This document shows, one piece after another, positions 5,961 to 13,413 of a stretch of DNA of 14,107 nt. The DNA comes from Magnetococcales bacterium (GTDB lineage Bacteria; Pseudomonadota; Magnetococcia; Magnetococcales; Magnetaquicoccaceae), in NCBI GenBank assembly GCA_015228895.1, contig JADGCR010000040.1, positions 1 to 14,107 of the forward strand, written 5' to 3'. The notes below the pieces were generated by a model. That model worked only from the letters and a program-made list of their open reading frames with translations. It did no database searches and was not told where the DNA came from. A program made the position numbers and the translations under genes. How positions within the stretch are numbered: position 1 is the first letter of the stretch; each line of letters opens with the position of its first letter.

Positions 5961-7276
5961 TTCTTTCCCCATTTCTTGTCAGGACTGTTGAGAACTGCGG
6001 TCCAAAGCAATTCAGCCAAATGTATGACGCGCACCGGGAGGCCGGCTTGCCGCGCGCCGGCTTCCAGGTGCAGCATGCAACCGGGGTTGCTGGCCACGAT
6101 GCACTCCGCGCCCGTGGCGAGGAGAGTCTCCAGCTTGAGCGCCCCAATGGCCTGACTGCGTTCCGGATGGCGCAACCGATACTCTCCACCGGCCCCGCAG
6201 CAGGAGACCTGGCTCTCCGTCCGGGCCACCTCCCGGTGTTCGATGGGCAGGAGCGCAAGCAGTTTCCGCGGTTCTTCCATTATACCCAATCCGAATCGGG
6301 TTTGGCAATGGTCATGATAGACCGCGCTGGGCGTGTCCGGAACGCCGAAGCTGATTTCTCTCGCCGCGAGTCGTGACAGCAGGAGACGATTCAGGTCCAC
6401 CAGTTTGCTGGAAAACGCCCTGGCCGGTTCCCGGTAATGGGGATCCTCGGCCAGGGAGCGGGCGTAACCGCCCGCCGTGACCGCGCAGATGGCGCTGTCA
6501 CACACGATGGCGTCCACCCGACCGGCGGCGATGAAGGCGTCCAGGGTGCGTCTGGCCTGTCGGAGAAACCGGTTCCGGTCCCCCGCCTCCCGGTAGGGCG
6601 CGCCGCAGCAGCCGAAACCGCGCAACACAACGACCTCGCATCCGCCCAGGGTCAGCAGGTTCTCCAGCGAAGGGGCGATGCGGGGATAAAACAGTCGCGC
6701 CATGCAACCCGCCAGCAGGGCCACTCTGGGTTGCTCCCGGAGGGATGGGCCTGGTGGCGGCAGTCGCTCCGGGATGGTCTCTCCAGGCCGGAAGGAGGGG
6801 AGCAGGGCCTCCAGACGGGCCAGGGCGGGGAACCGTGGGAGCAGGGAGCCACGCCGGATCCGTTGTTGCAGACCGGAAGCCTGATACCGGGAGAGCCACC
6901 GCGCGGCCAGGGCGGTCAGGGCAGGGCTGTCGGTGATCCGGTGGAGGAGGCGGCTGGCGGCGGTGGAGGGCAGTGGCTGCTGATTGCGGGCCAACAGCGC
7001 CAGTTTGGCGGGTCTGACTCCGGCCGGACAGGCCTTGTGACAGGCGCGACACAGCAGACAACGGGACAGGGCCGTCGTGGCCTCTTCCAGGGTCAGGGTT
7101 CCGGACGCCAGGGCCAGAACGATGCTGACCCGACCCCGTGGGGATTCGGTCTCGTCGTTATCGACGCGATAGGTGGGGCAAACCGGCAGACAGTATCCAC
7201 AATGGGTGCAGAGATCCGCGTTTTTAAAGGGACGGGGCGGCGGCTCCATGGCGTCGTCGCCCGGTTCGCGAGACAT
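5957..7276 (-). CDS. glcF: Glycolate oxidase iron-sulfur subunit-like protein (GlcF family)
   Basis: This 439-residue protein has two [4Fe-4S] ferredoxin motifs, C23-x2-C26-x2-C29-x3-C33P and C73-x2-C76-x2-C79-x3-C83P, followed by two CCG (cysteine-rich) domains. The CCG domains carry LLAGCMARLFYP with FGCCGAPYREAG, and YHDHCQTRFG with VSCCGAGGEY. The spacing ESPRGR between the two cluster motifs is typical of GlcF, which passes electrons from glycolate or another 2-hydroxyacid, via the flavin subunits, to the quinone pool. No glcD or glcE lies in the window, so the partner must be elsewhere. A related role such as lactate or glycerol-3-phosphate oxidation cannot be excluded. I chose the ATG at 7276, which has GGGAG about 10 bases upstream and follows the preceding stop by 17 bases. 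The frame stays open upstream to 7789, but that part lies over lppC and is a shadow. Confidence 0.88.
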   Translation of the reverse strand: MSREPGDDAMEPPPRPFKNADLCTHCGYCLPVCPTYRVDNDETESPRGRVSIVLALASGTLTLEEATTALSRCLLCRACHKACPAGVRPAKLALLARNQQPLPSTAASRLLHRITDSPALTALAARWLSRYQASGLQQRIRRGSLLPRFPALARLEALLPSFRPGETIPERLPPPGPSLREQPRVALLAGCMARLFYPRIAPSLENLLTLGGCEVVVLRGFGCCGAPYREAGDRNRFLRQARRTLDAFIAAGRVDAIVCDSAICAVTAGGYARSLAEDPHYREPARAFSSKLVDLNRLLLSRLAAREISFGVPDTPSAVYHDHCQTRFGLGIMEEPRKLLALLPIEHREVARTESQVSCCGAGGEYRLRHPERSQAIGALKLETLLATGAECIVASNPGCMLHLEAGARQAGLPVRVIHLAELLWTAVLNSPDKKWGKK

Positions 7277-7293
7277 GCCGACGCAAACTCCCG

Positions 7294-7545
7294 TCAGCCT
7301 TTGATGTCGATCCGGTTGGATCGGGTCGTTCCCCGGCTGTTCGCCTGTTCGGCGCTGTTCTCCTGACGGTAGATCTGCTTGCCGGGTTGGGTGCGTTCCG
7401 TCTTTTTCTCGGCGCGTTTGATCTGCTCCTTCTCCGCCTGGGCCACGGCGCGGTTCTGGGAGACCCGCTGTTTGGTCTGGGTCGCGGCGTTCAGGTTCTT
7501 CATGGAAGGGGCGTTGCCGGATGGGGTGATGGCGGCGGGTGACAT
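7294..7545 (-). CDS. Small hydrophilic protein, unknown function
   Basis: This encodes 83 residues with no cysteine, tryptophan or membrane segment. The centre (about 24-62) is dominated by Lys, Glu, Gln, Arg and Ala and looks helical or disordered. The C-terminus ends SNRIDIKG. I do not recognise a family. The start is well supported: AAGGA overlaps the lppC stop codon region and lies 8 bases before the ATG, and the gene begins 11 bases after lppC. It is followed 17 bases later by glcF, so it sits inside the envelope operon. Its placement and ribosome binding site make it a likely real gene despite the low-complexity sequence. Confidence 0.7.
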   Translation of the reverse strand: MSPAAITPSGNAPSMKNLNAATQTKQRVSQNRAVAQAEKEQIKRAEKKTERTQPGKQIYRQENSAEQANSRGTTRSNRIDIKG

Positions 7546-7556
7546 GGTGGTGATCC

Positions 7557-9416
7557 TTATTGCGAGAGTGGGATGACGGGCAGCTCCGCTTCGGAGCTTT
7601 CCCCTTCCGGGATGGGAGGTTCGTTGGGTTCGGAACCGCTCTCCTCCACAGGTGCCTGTGGCGGGTTCTCTTCTGGCGCGGGAGGTCTCGGGGTGCGGCG
7701 ACCCGGCTCCAGGGCGCCGTTCTGCGCCGGAAGGGAGAGGGGCTGGATGGTTTTGCCTTCGATGCGAAAGAGATGGAAGTAACGTTCACTCACGCCGTTG
7801 TCCTGGAAACGGACCAGACCGGCGCTGCCGTGGAAACCGCCCGGTCTGGTGATTCCCTGCTGCCAGGCCGGACCGCCCAGTCGTTGATCCCGCAGCAGCT
7901 GCGCCAGAATGGCGATGCTGTCGTAGGTCAGCATGGAGAGGGCGGGGACGGGGGCCACCCCCAGGATTTTTTGATAGGTGGTGTTGAAGTGATCACGGGA
8001 AGTTTGGTGGATGTCGCAGAAGGTGGCCCCCATGAGGGATTCCGACTCCTCCAGCAGTTCGGGCCGATTCCACAACGAGGCGCCCAGCAAAGCGATTTTG
8101 GGGGCGCGGATGTTGAATACCGCGGCTTGTGGGGCGATCAGCCTCACCTGTCGGGCCGTGGCGGGCAGAAAGAGGGCGTCGAAATCCACCAGAGGTTCCA
8201 GCTCTTTTTCCGTGCGGGGCGGGTTGCCCCCTTTCGTCCCCTGGGTGGTCCCGGCGCGACTGGCCGCCAGGCGGGTTTTGACCTCTTCCGGGTCCAGATG
8301 GACCAGCATTTTGATGGCGGTGGAAAAGTCGGTCTCCTGCTCCGGGAAGAGGATGGAGCGGGTGATGGTCCCTCCCAGAGTCACGATCTCTTCCGCGAAG
8401 GTCTGCGCCTGCAGCCGGCCATAATCCGAATCCGCCGCCAGAATGGCGATGCGCTTCAGGCCCGCCGTGGAGAGCGCGTAACGGGCCATGACACGGGCCT
8501 GGGCGTCCGGCTGGAAGGCGTTCAGATAGATGGCCCCCCCCAGGGCCAGGATCTCCTGGCGGGGATTCAGGGTGATGATGGGGATTTTCTGCGCTCCCGC
8601 CGTTTTGGCGGCCCCCATGGCCTCCGGGTGGAAAATCGGTCCGACGATGACCTGGGCGCCTCGGGAGACCAGATTCTGCACCGCCGCCCGGGCCGTGGTC
8701 TCGCTGCCGCCGCTGTCGGCGACCTCCAGGTGCAGATTGACGTCCCGGTAATCGGCCAACGCCTTTCTGGCCGCCAGGATCAGGTTGTTGCCCATGGGGG
8801 CCGAAGGCCCGCTCAGGGGGATCATCAGACCCGCGACCACCGCGGTTTTCTGGTCGGAATCGTTGGCGATGCGTCGCATGGCCTCCCCGTTGACCAGTGG
8901 GGAGAGGGCGGCTTTCTGCCACATTCCCTGGGCTTCCTTTTCCTCCCCGTCCGCGGCCAGTCGGTCCCCCAGGACCAGTTGCAGAAACGGCAGCAGGGAG
9001 GACCCGGCGGGCTGGCGCTCGAAGACCGTTTGCAGTTGTTGCCGCGACAAAGGCTCCAGAGCCAGGAAGAGTTCCCGGATTTGGTCCGGTGCCGCCGGGG
9101 TGGGCGGGGTTCTTTGCAGGAAGGCGCGGGAGTGGTCCTGGTTGGTGGTGTTCAGAAAATCGTTGATCAGTCGCTGCCAGGGGGATTCCGCCACCGGTTC
9201 GTTGTACGGGGTGATGGTGAACGCCCGTGGGGAATCGGCTTCCAGGTTGGGGCTGGCTTTTTGCGGGTTGCCGGTGGTATCACTGATGGGGGCTTCCGTT
9301 CGCAGCCGTTCCGCTGTGAGCGTGGCCGGCGTCAGCAGACAAACGACGCCAGCAGCCAGCAGGCCGCGTCGGAGGCTGGCGCGGAAATGATCGAGGGGAT
9401 TGAGAGGAGCACGCAT
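7557..9416 (-). CDS. Penicillin-binding protein activator, LppC/LpoA family
   Basis: LpoA-type proteins in E. coli activate PBP1A from the outer membrane. This 619-residue protein has an N-terminal signal peptide (hydrophobic core about 17-32, likely cleavage after TLTA, residue 35) and a short helical N-domain (about 75-190). A type-1 periplasmic binding-protein fold follows (about 193-555), beginning VAGLMIPLSGPSAPMGNN and including AQVIVGPIFHPEAM and RIAILAADSDYG. The last 60 or so residues are a Pro/Glu-rich tail. The only early cysteine (Cys26) is not in a lipobox, so unlike E. coli LpoA it does not look like a lipoprotein. The N-domain is also much shorter than the helical repeat domain of LpoA. 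Placement back to back with rsmI matches the lpoA-rsmI pair of E. coli. It heads the minus-strand operon that also carries mltA. Confidence 0.85.
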   Translation of the reverse strand: MRAPLNPLDHFRASLRRGLLAAGVVCLLTPATLTAERLRTEAPISDTTGNPQKASPNLEADSPRAFTITPYNEPVAESPWQRLINDFLNTTNQDHSRAFLQRTPPTPAAPDQIRELFLALEPLSRQQLQTVFERQPAGSSLLPFLQLVLGDRLAADGEEKEAQGMWQKAALSPLVNGEAMRRIANDSDQKTAVVAGLMIPLSGPSAPMGNNLILAARKALADYRDVNLHLEVADSGGSETTARAAVQNLVSRGAQVIVGPIFHPEAMGAAKTAGAQKIPIITLNPRQEILALGGAIYLNAFQPDAQARVMARYALSTAGLKRIAILAADSDYGRLQAQTFAEEIVTLGGTITRSILFPEQETDFSTAIKMLVHLDPEEVKTRLAASRAGTTQGTKGGNPPRTEKELEPLVDFDALFLPATARQVRLIAPQAAVFNIRAPKIALLGASLWNRPELLEESESLMGATFCDIHQTSRDHFNTTYQKILGVAPVPALSMLTYDSIAILAQLLRDQRLGGPAWQQGITRPGGFHGSAGLVRFQDNGVSERYFHLFRIEGKTIQPLSLPAQNGALEPGRRTPRPPAPEENPPQAPVEESGSEPNEPPIPEGESSEAELPVIPLSQ

Positions 9417-9431
9417 CGTGAGAAAGAGTCC

Positions 9432-10280
9432 ATGAGTGAGACGACCGCTTCAGTTGGAAGATTGTACATCGTTCCCACCCCCATCGGCAACCTCGAAGAT
9501 ATGACCTTTCGTGGCGTGCGCATTCTGCGGGAGGTGGATCGCATCCTGGCGGAGGACACCCGGCGCACCCGGATCTTGTGCGACCGTTACGGGGTGACCA
9601 CCCGGGTGACCCATTGCGACGATCACACGGTGGAACGGATGATTCCCGGTCTGTTGGCCGAACTGGCGGCGGGTCAGAGGATCGCCCTGGTTTCGGACGC
9701 GGGGACGCCCGGCATCAGCGATCCTGGTCCCCCTCTGGTGCGCGCCGCCTGGCATGTGGTGCCGGTGGAGGCGTTGCCGGGAGCCACGGCGGTCACCACG
9801 GCTCTTTCCGGGAGCGGATTTGCGTGTGAGCGCTTTGTGTTCGAGGGGTTTCTGCCCCGCAAGGGGATGGCGCGGCGCAGACGCCTGGAAGCCCTGGTGC
9901 AGGAGGAGCGGACGGTCGCCTTTTTCGAATCCCCGCAGCGTCTGGCCGCGACTCTGGCGGACCTGGAGGCCGCCGGGGCCGGATCCCGTCCCGTGATGGT
10001 GGCGCGGGAATTGACCAAAGTGTTCGAGACCCTTTACCGGGGTTCGGTGGCGGAACTGGCGGCCCGTTTCGCTCGCGAGGAGGTCCGGGGCGAGATCGTG
10101 GTGATTCTGGACAAGGGCTCCTTTGTTCCGCCTTCCCGGGAACAGACCGTCGCCCTGTTGGACGCGGCCCTGGCCCAGGGAGTGTCCATCCGGGACGCCA
10201 CCCGGAACCTGGCCCCCAAGACCGGCCTGTCCGCCTCCGAGCTTTACAAAATGGCTCTGGAGCGTCGGCAGGTGGAATGA
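9432..10280 (+). CDS. rsmI: 16S rRNA (cytidine1402-2'-O)-methyltransferase RsmI
   Basis: RsmI methylates the 2'-OH of C1402 in the decoding centre of 16S rRNA using S-adenosylmethionine. The 282-residue protein has the complete tetrapyrrole-methylase fold signature: LYIVPTPIGNLEDMTFR (11-27), AEDTRRTRIL (40-49), ALVSDAGTPGISDPG (85-99), the LPGATAVTTALSGSG segment (115-129) and FFESPQR (164-170), then ARELTKVFET (191-200). The length is normal. The ATG at 9432 follows a purine-rich GAGAAAGAG. It is 15 bases from the divergent lppC start, so the promoters of both must lie partly inside the coding regions. It converges with the Trm112-like gene, 46 bases away. The frame remains open far upstream across lppC, but that part is antisense shadow. 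Confidence 0.97.
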   Translation: MSETTASVGRLYIVPTPIGNLEDMTFRGVRILREVDRILAEDTRRTRILCDRYGVTTRVTHCDDHTVERMIPGLLAELAAGQRIALVSDAGTPGISDPGPPLVRAAWHVVPVEALPGATAVTTALSGSGFACERFVFEGFLPRKGMARRRRLEALVQEERTVAFFESPQRLAATLADLEAAGAGSRPVMVARELTKVFETLYRGSVAELAARFAREEVRGEIVVILDKGSFVPPSREQTVALLDAALAQGVSIRDATRNLAPKTGLSASELYKMALERRQVE

Positions 10281-10326
10281 TGCGGGACGATCCCCGACCG
10301 TTCGTTCCCCTTGCGCGTCTTCTCCG

Positions 10327-10494
10327 TCACTCCAGATGGCGCGCCTCGTCCACCAGCATGACCGGAATGTCATCCCGGATGGGAAAGGCCATGCGGTCGG
10401 CGCGGCAGAGCAGTTCACCGGCCTTGGCGTCGTATTCCAAGGTGCCTTTGCACTGGGGACAAACCAGAATCTCAAGCAAAGCTTTGTCGATCAT
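10327..10494 (-). CDS. Trm112 family zinc-binding protein (YcaR-like)
   Basis: This 55-residue protein reads [20 protein letters not shown], continues with a strand containing [20 protein letters not shown], and ends VDEARHLE. The N-terminal CPxCKG pair, the later single Cys in a [12 protein letters not shown] segment and the conserved IRDDIPVML ending are hallmarks of the bacterial YcaR/Trm112 family. In eukaryotes and archaea Trm112 is a stabilising partner of several methyltransferases; the bacterial role is largely unknown. The start at 10494 has AAAGGA 7 bases upstream and lies inside the 3' end of recO, a 23-base out-of-frame overlap, so it is probably translated by coupling. It is the last gene of the lepB-recO operon. 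It falls below common ORF-length cut-offs and could be missed. Confidence 0.93.
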   Translation of the reverse strand: MIDKALLEILVCPQCKGTLEYDAKAGELLCRADRMAFPIRDDIPVMLVDEARHLE

Positions 10495-11275
10495 TCTGCA
10501 TTCCTTTCATCATGGGTGATGTCTCGGCGACCGGAGTGACCAACGCCAGCCGACGAAACGGAACATCCGTGGCCAAAGAGCGGCCTCCCGTCAGGACCAG
10601 TCTGGCCACAACCATCCGATAAAAAATGGACAGATCGTGCACGGACAACCGTTCCAGCCCCAGAGGCCAATCCCGCCGGGCCATGGTCCGACGCACCGCG
10701 TCGTTCAATCCCTGCAACCGCCCCGCGTAGGGCGCGCCACAGGCGGCGCAGACAGCCGCCCCCCGCCGCGTGGAAAAATAGCTCAAATGGGTGTCGCCAC
10801 CGCAGCCGATACAGAGATCCACCCGCCAGCCATAGCCAAACAGCCACAGCAGTTGTCCCAGCCCGCTTCCCGCCACCACCAACGGCTCCCGTCCCGCATC
10901 CAGGGCGTCCAGTGCGCTCTCCAGCACCCCGTGGGTCGCCTCCTGGCGCACATCCCCCGGCAGGACAAACCGGTAAACCGCTTCCCCGAGCACCTGGGCC
11001 GCCGCCGCCGCCACCGGCATGAAGGGCAGACGATGCCGCACCCGCACGATCTCCACATGACCCAGGGTGCCCATGGCGTGCTCCCCCCGGCCACGGACTT
11101 CCACCAGCAGCGAGTGAAAGCCGGTCAACGCGGCCCGCGCCTCCCCTGGTCCCCGCCGCGCGTCCCGGGCCATCGCCGACAGCATCCCATGACGGCGGGT
11201 CAGCAGCGAGACGATCCATGAGGCGTCCCGGAACGGAATCCGCCGCAACAACAGGGCGTCGTCCTCAATCCGCAT
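10472..11275 (-). CDS. recO: DNA repair protein RecO
   Basis: RecO works with RecR (and RecF) to load RecA onto SSB-coated single-stranded DNA at gaps, and anneals complementary strands. The 267-residue protein has the N-terminal OB-fold with [20 protein letters not shown] (5-24) and the expected start of RecO family members. A helical middle follows, then a zinc-finger C155-x2-C158 ... C176-x2-C179 and the helical C-terminus. The ATG at 11275 has GGAG about 10 bases upstream and overlaps the end of era by 11 bases. The 3' end overlaps the Trm112-like gene. Era-recO adjacency is common in proteobacteria. Confidence 0.95.
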   Translation of the reverse strand: MRIEDDALLLRRIPFRDASWIVSLLTRRHGMLSAMARDARRGPGEARAALTGFHSLLVEVRGRGEHAMGTLGHVEIVRVRHRLPFMPVAAAAAQVLGEAVYRFVLPGDVRQEATHGVLESALDALDAGREPLVVAGSGLGQLLWLFGYGWRVDLCIGCGGDTHLSYFSTRRGAAVCAACGAPYAGRLQGLNDAVRRTMARRDWPLGLERLSVHDLSIFYRMVVARLVLTGGRSLATDVPFRRLALVTPVAETSPMMKGMQNDRQSFA

Positions 11276-12236
11276 CCCCGGCGCTCTCCGTATAGCCCAA
11301 ATCCGACAACATCCGTGGATCCCCGTTCCAATCCTTTTTCACCTGCACCCGCAGACGCATGAAGATCGACCCCTGGAACATCACCTCCAGCTCCTTGCGG
11401 GCCAGGGCGCCCACCCGTTTGAGCACACTCCCCTTGTGGCCGATGACGATGCCCTTTTGCGACTCCCGCGCCACCAGGATCACCGCGTCCAGATCCCATA
11501 CCGGAGAGGGGGGGGGACGCTGCGCCCAACCCGTCACCCGCACCGCCAGGGAGTAGGGCAGCTCCTGCTGCAACTGCATGAAGAGCTTCTCCCGGATCAC
11601 CTCCGCGATCAGAAAGGAGTCCCGCTGATCCGTCCACTGCCCGGCGGGAAAATAACGGGGGCCTTCCGGCAGCAATCCGGGCAACAACCCCAGCAACCGC
11701 TCCACGTTCTTGCCGGTCAACGCGGAAATGGGCACCGCCTCGACAAACACCGTGCCCGCCCAGTCACCCACCTCCGCCAGACGCTGCATCAGCCGGGGGT
11801 TCGGAGTGCGATCCATTTTGTTGAACACCAGAATCACCACCGATCCAGACAGGGGGGGGCGGGCCAGGATCTGCCGGTCCTCGGCGGTCACCCCCGTGGC
11901 GGCATCGACGAAATAGAGGGTCAGATCCGCCTCCCGGCAGGAGTCCATCGCCGCTTGCACCATGGACTGGTTCAACAGCATCCGCCCTGGATCGTGAATG
12001 CCCGGTGTATCCAGAAACACCATCTGCACCCCGTCCTGATCCAGCACCCCCAGAATCCGGTTGCGGGTGGTCTGGGCCTTGGGGGTGACAATGGCGGCCT
12101 TGCGCCCCAGAACCCGGTTCAGGAAGGTCGATTTGCCTGTGTTGGGACGACCGGCGATGGCGATATAACCGGAGCGGAATGGCCTGTCGCCCCGCTCCGT
12201 CCGTTCGTCCGCGACCGTTTCGGAAAATCCGTTCAA
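11265..12236 (-). CDS. era: GTPase Era
   Basis: Era binds the 3' end of 16S rRNA and helps assemble the 30S subunit; it is usually essential. In this 323-residue protein the GTPase motifs are G1 GRPNTGKS (29-36), G2 TTRNRI (56-61), G3 DTPG (76-79), G4 NKMD (139-142) and G5 SAL (171-173). The C-terminal KH domain includes IVIGHKGSVLKRVG (263-276). G1 has Thr where Val is usual (NVGKS). About 20 extra residues precede the first strand. The start is TTG, whose TGA overlap with the rnc stop (TTGA) and upstream GAGGAGC support coupled translation. An uninterrupted C9 run on the coding strand (11508-11516) encodes three prolines in frame. Confidence 0.97.
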   Translation of the reverse strand: MNGFSETVADERTERGDRPFRSGYIAIAGRPNTGKSTFLNRVLGRKAAIVTPKAQTTRNRILGVLDQDGVQMVFLDTPGIHDPGRMLLNQSMVQAAMDSCREADLTLYFVDAATGVTAEDRQILARPPLSGSVVILVFNKMDRTPNPRLMQRLAEVGDWAGTVFVEAVPISALTGKNVERLLGLLPGLLPEGPRYFPAGQWTDQRDSFLIAEVIREKLFMQLQQELPYSLAVRVTGWAQRPPPSPVWDLDAVILVARESQKGIVIGHKGSVLKRVGALARKELEVMFQGSIFMRLRVQVKKDWNGDPRMLSDLGYTESAGDAD

Positions 12237-12988
12237 ACCTCTTGCTCCTCCATTGGTCGATCCATGGCCAGCAGCGCCTCGCGCGCGGCCTCCTGCTCGG
12301 CCCGCCGTTTGGTCCGACCCTTTCCGCGTCCGAACAGCGCCTCATTCACCTGACACACCACACAAAACCGTCGCTCGTGGGGCGCTCCGAGCACCTCTTC
12401 CAGGTGGTAGCGGGGCAGGGGTGCCCCCGCGGCCTGCAACCGTTCCTGCAACACGGTCTTGAAATCCTTCCCCAAGCCACCCGGCACCACCCGATCCAGG
12501 GAGGACGCAAACATCCGGCGCGTCACCCCCTCGACCCCCTGCCAACCCCCGTCCAGAAAAACCGCCCCCAGAATGGCTTCCAGGGTGTTGCCCAGAATGG
12601 AGGATTTGTCCCGCCCCCCACTCAACGCCTCTCCCCGGCCCAGGCGCAGCCAGGGCCCCAGCTCCAGGCTCTGGCTGATGAGACTCAAGGCCGTGGTGTT
12701 GACGAGGGTGGCGCGCCAATGGGACATCTCTCCTTCCACCGCCTCCGGGAAGCGGTGGTACAGCAGATCCGAGATCGCCAGATCCAGCACCGCGTCCCCC
12801 AGAAACTCCAATCTTTCGTTGTGTTTCAGCAACTCATGGGCCGCGCCGGAGCCATCCGGCGTCCCGTTCTCCAGTTCGTCCTGGGCCACGGAACGGTGCG
12901 TCAGGGCCAGTTGCAGCAGGGTGATGTCGGAAAACGCGTAATCCAGTCGCTGACGGGACCACTGCCACAACGCGTCATGTTCTGTCAT
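12233..12988 (-). CDS. rnc: Ribonuclease III
   Basis: RNase III cuts double-stranded RNA, including the 30S rRNA precursor. The 251-residue protein has the catalytic signature NERLEFLGDAVL (57-68) and the second metal-binding segment ILGNTLEAILGAVFLD (131-146, with Glu137). A C-terminal double-stranded RNA-binding domain follows (about 174-243), including GKGRTKRRAEQEAAREAL. All domains are full length. The ATG at 12988 lies 3 bases after the DUF4845 stop with no strong Shine-Dalgarno, which fits translation by coupling. The stop overlaps the era start by 4 bases. Confidence 0.97.
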   Translation of the reverse strand: MTEHDALWQWSRQRLDYAFSDITLLQLALTHRSVAQDELENGTPDGSGAAHELLKHNERLEFLGDAVLDLAISDLLYHRFPEAVEGEMSHWRATLVNTTALSLISQSLELGPWLRLGRGEALSGGRDKSSILGNTLEAILGAVFLDGGWQGVEGVTRRMFASSLDRVVPGGLGKDFKTVLQERLQAAGAPLPRYHLEEVLGAPHERRFCVVCQVNEALFGRGKGRTKRRAEQEAAREALLAMDRPMEEQEV

Positions 12989-12991
12989 CGA

Positions 12992-13375
12992 TCATGAGTC
13001 CGCCTGATAGGTCAAAATCCACTCCTCGTGTCCCGACACCTTGAACTCCTGATCACCCAGGGGCAAGACCAGAGGGATGCGCACATCCACCTCCACCCGG
13101 TAGCCCTTTGGCGTCTTGGTCAGCACGAAGTCATCCCTGGAGAGCTTGGAGCGATGCATTTCATACTCCACCCGCCGTCTGACCTCCTCGATGGGCAGCC
13201 TGGCGTACTCCTTGACCACCCGGTCCGCCAGATCCCGCAGTTGGAAATAATCGTAAATGCCCGGGCCAACGCGGGTGGACAACGACATGCCGATGCCCAC
13301 CAGCGCGAAGACCACGATCACCTTCAACAAAAATCCCCCCGACTCCCGATCTCCAAGGCTCTGTCGTGCGTTCAT
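12992..13375 (-). CDS. DUF4845 family membrane-anchored protein
   Basis: This 127-residue protein has a single N-terminal membrane segment (about 14-33, beginning GFLLKVIVVFALVGIGMSL). A small domain follows with GPGIYDYFQLRDLADRVVKE and a strand-rich C-terminus ending HEEWILTYQADS, probably outside the cytoplasm. The family (DUF4845) is typically encoded between lepB and rnc in beta- and gammaproteobacteria, exactly as here, and that placement strengthens the call. The function is unknown. The start at 13375 is 38 bases after the lepB stop. A GGGGACAG stretch lies about 14 bases upstream, too far for an ordinary Shine-Dalgarno. Confidence 0.85.
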   Translation of the reverse strand: MNARQSLGDRESGGFLLKVIVVFALVGIGMSLSTRVGPGIYDYFQLRDLADRVVKEYARLPIEEVRRRVEYEMHRSKLSRDDFVLTKTPKGYRVEVDVRIPLVLPLGDQEFKVSGHEEWILTYQADS

Positions 13376-13413
13376 AATGGAATCTGTCCCCTGATTTTAA
13401 GTATCAACCTTCG

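Noticed and set aside
7277..7789. N-terminal extension of the glcF frame to 610 codons
   Set aside because: The extension overlaps lppC and the 83-residue gene, is Arg/Pro-rich without similarity to GlcF, and a better start with a Shine-Dalgarno exists at 7276.
7560..9431. Plus-strand open frame antisense to all of lppC and continuous with rsmI (906 codons)
   Set aside because: The upstream part is Gly/Arg/Gln-rich with no domain signature, while the minus strand encodes a clear periplasmic-binding fold. The RsmI family begins near MSETTASVGRLYIVPTPIGN, so only 9432-10280 is the gene.
10281..10326. Possible terminator between converging rsmI and the Trm112-like gene
   Set aside because: Only a 4-bp stem with no T-run can be drawn, which is not enough to call.
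11436..12353. 305-codon plus-strand frame opposite era
   Set aside because: Era on the minus strand has all GTPase and KH motifs; the antisense frame shows His/Gln-rich shadow composition.
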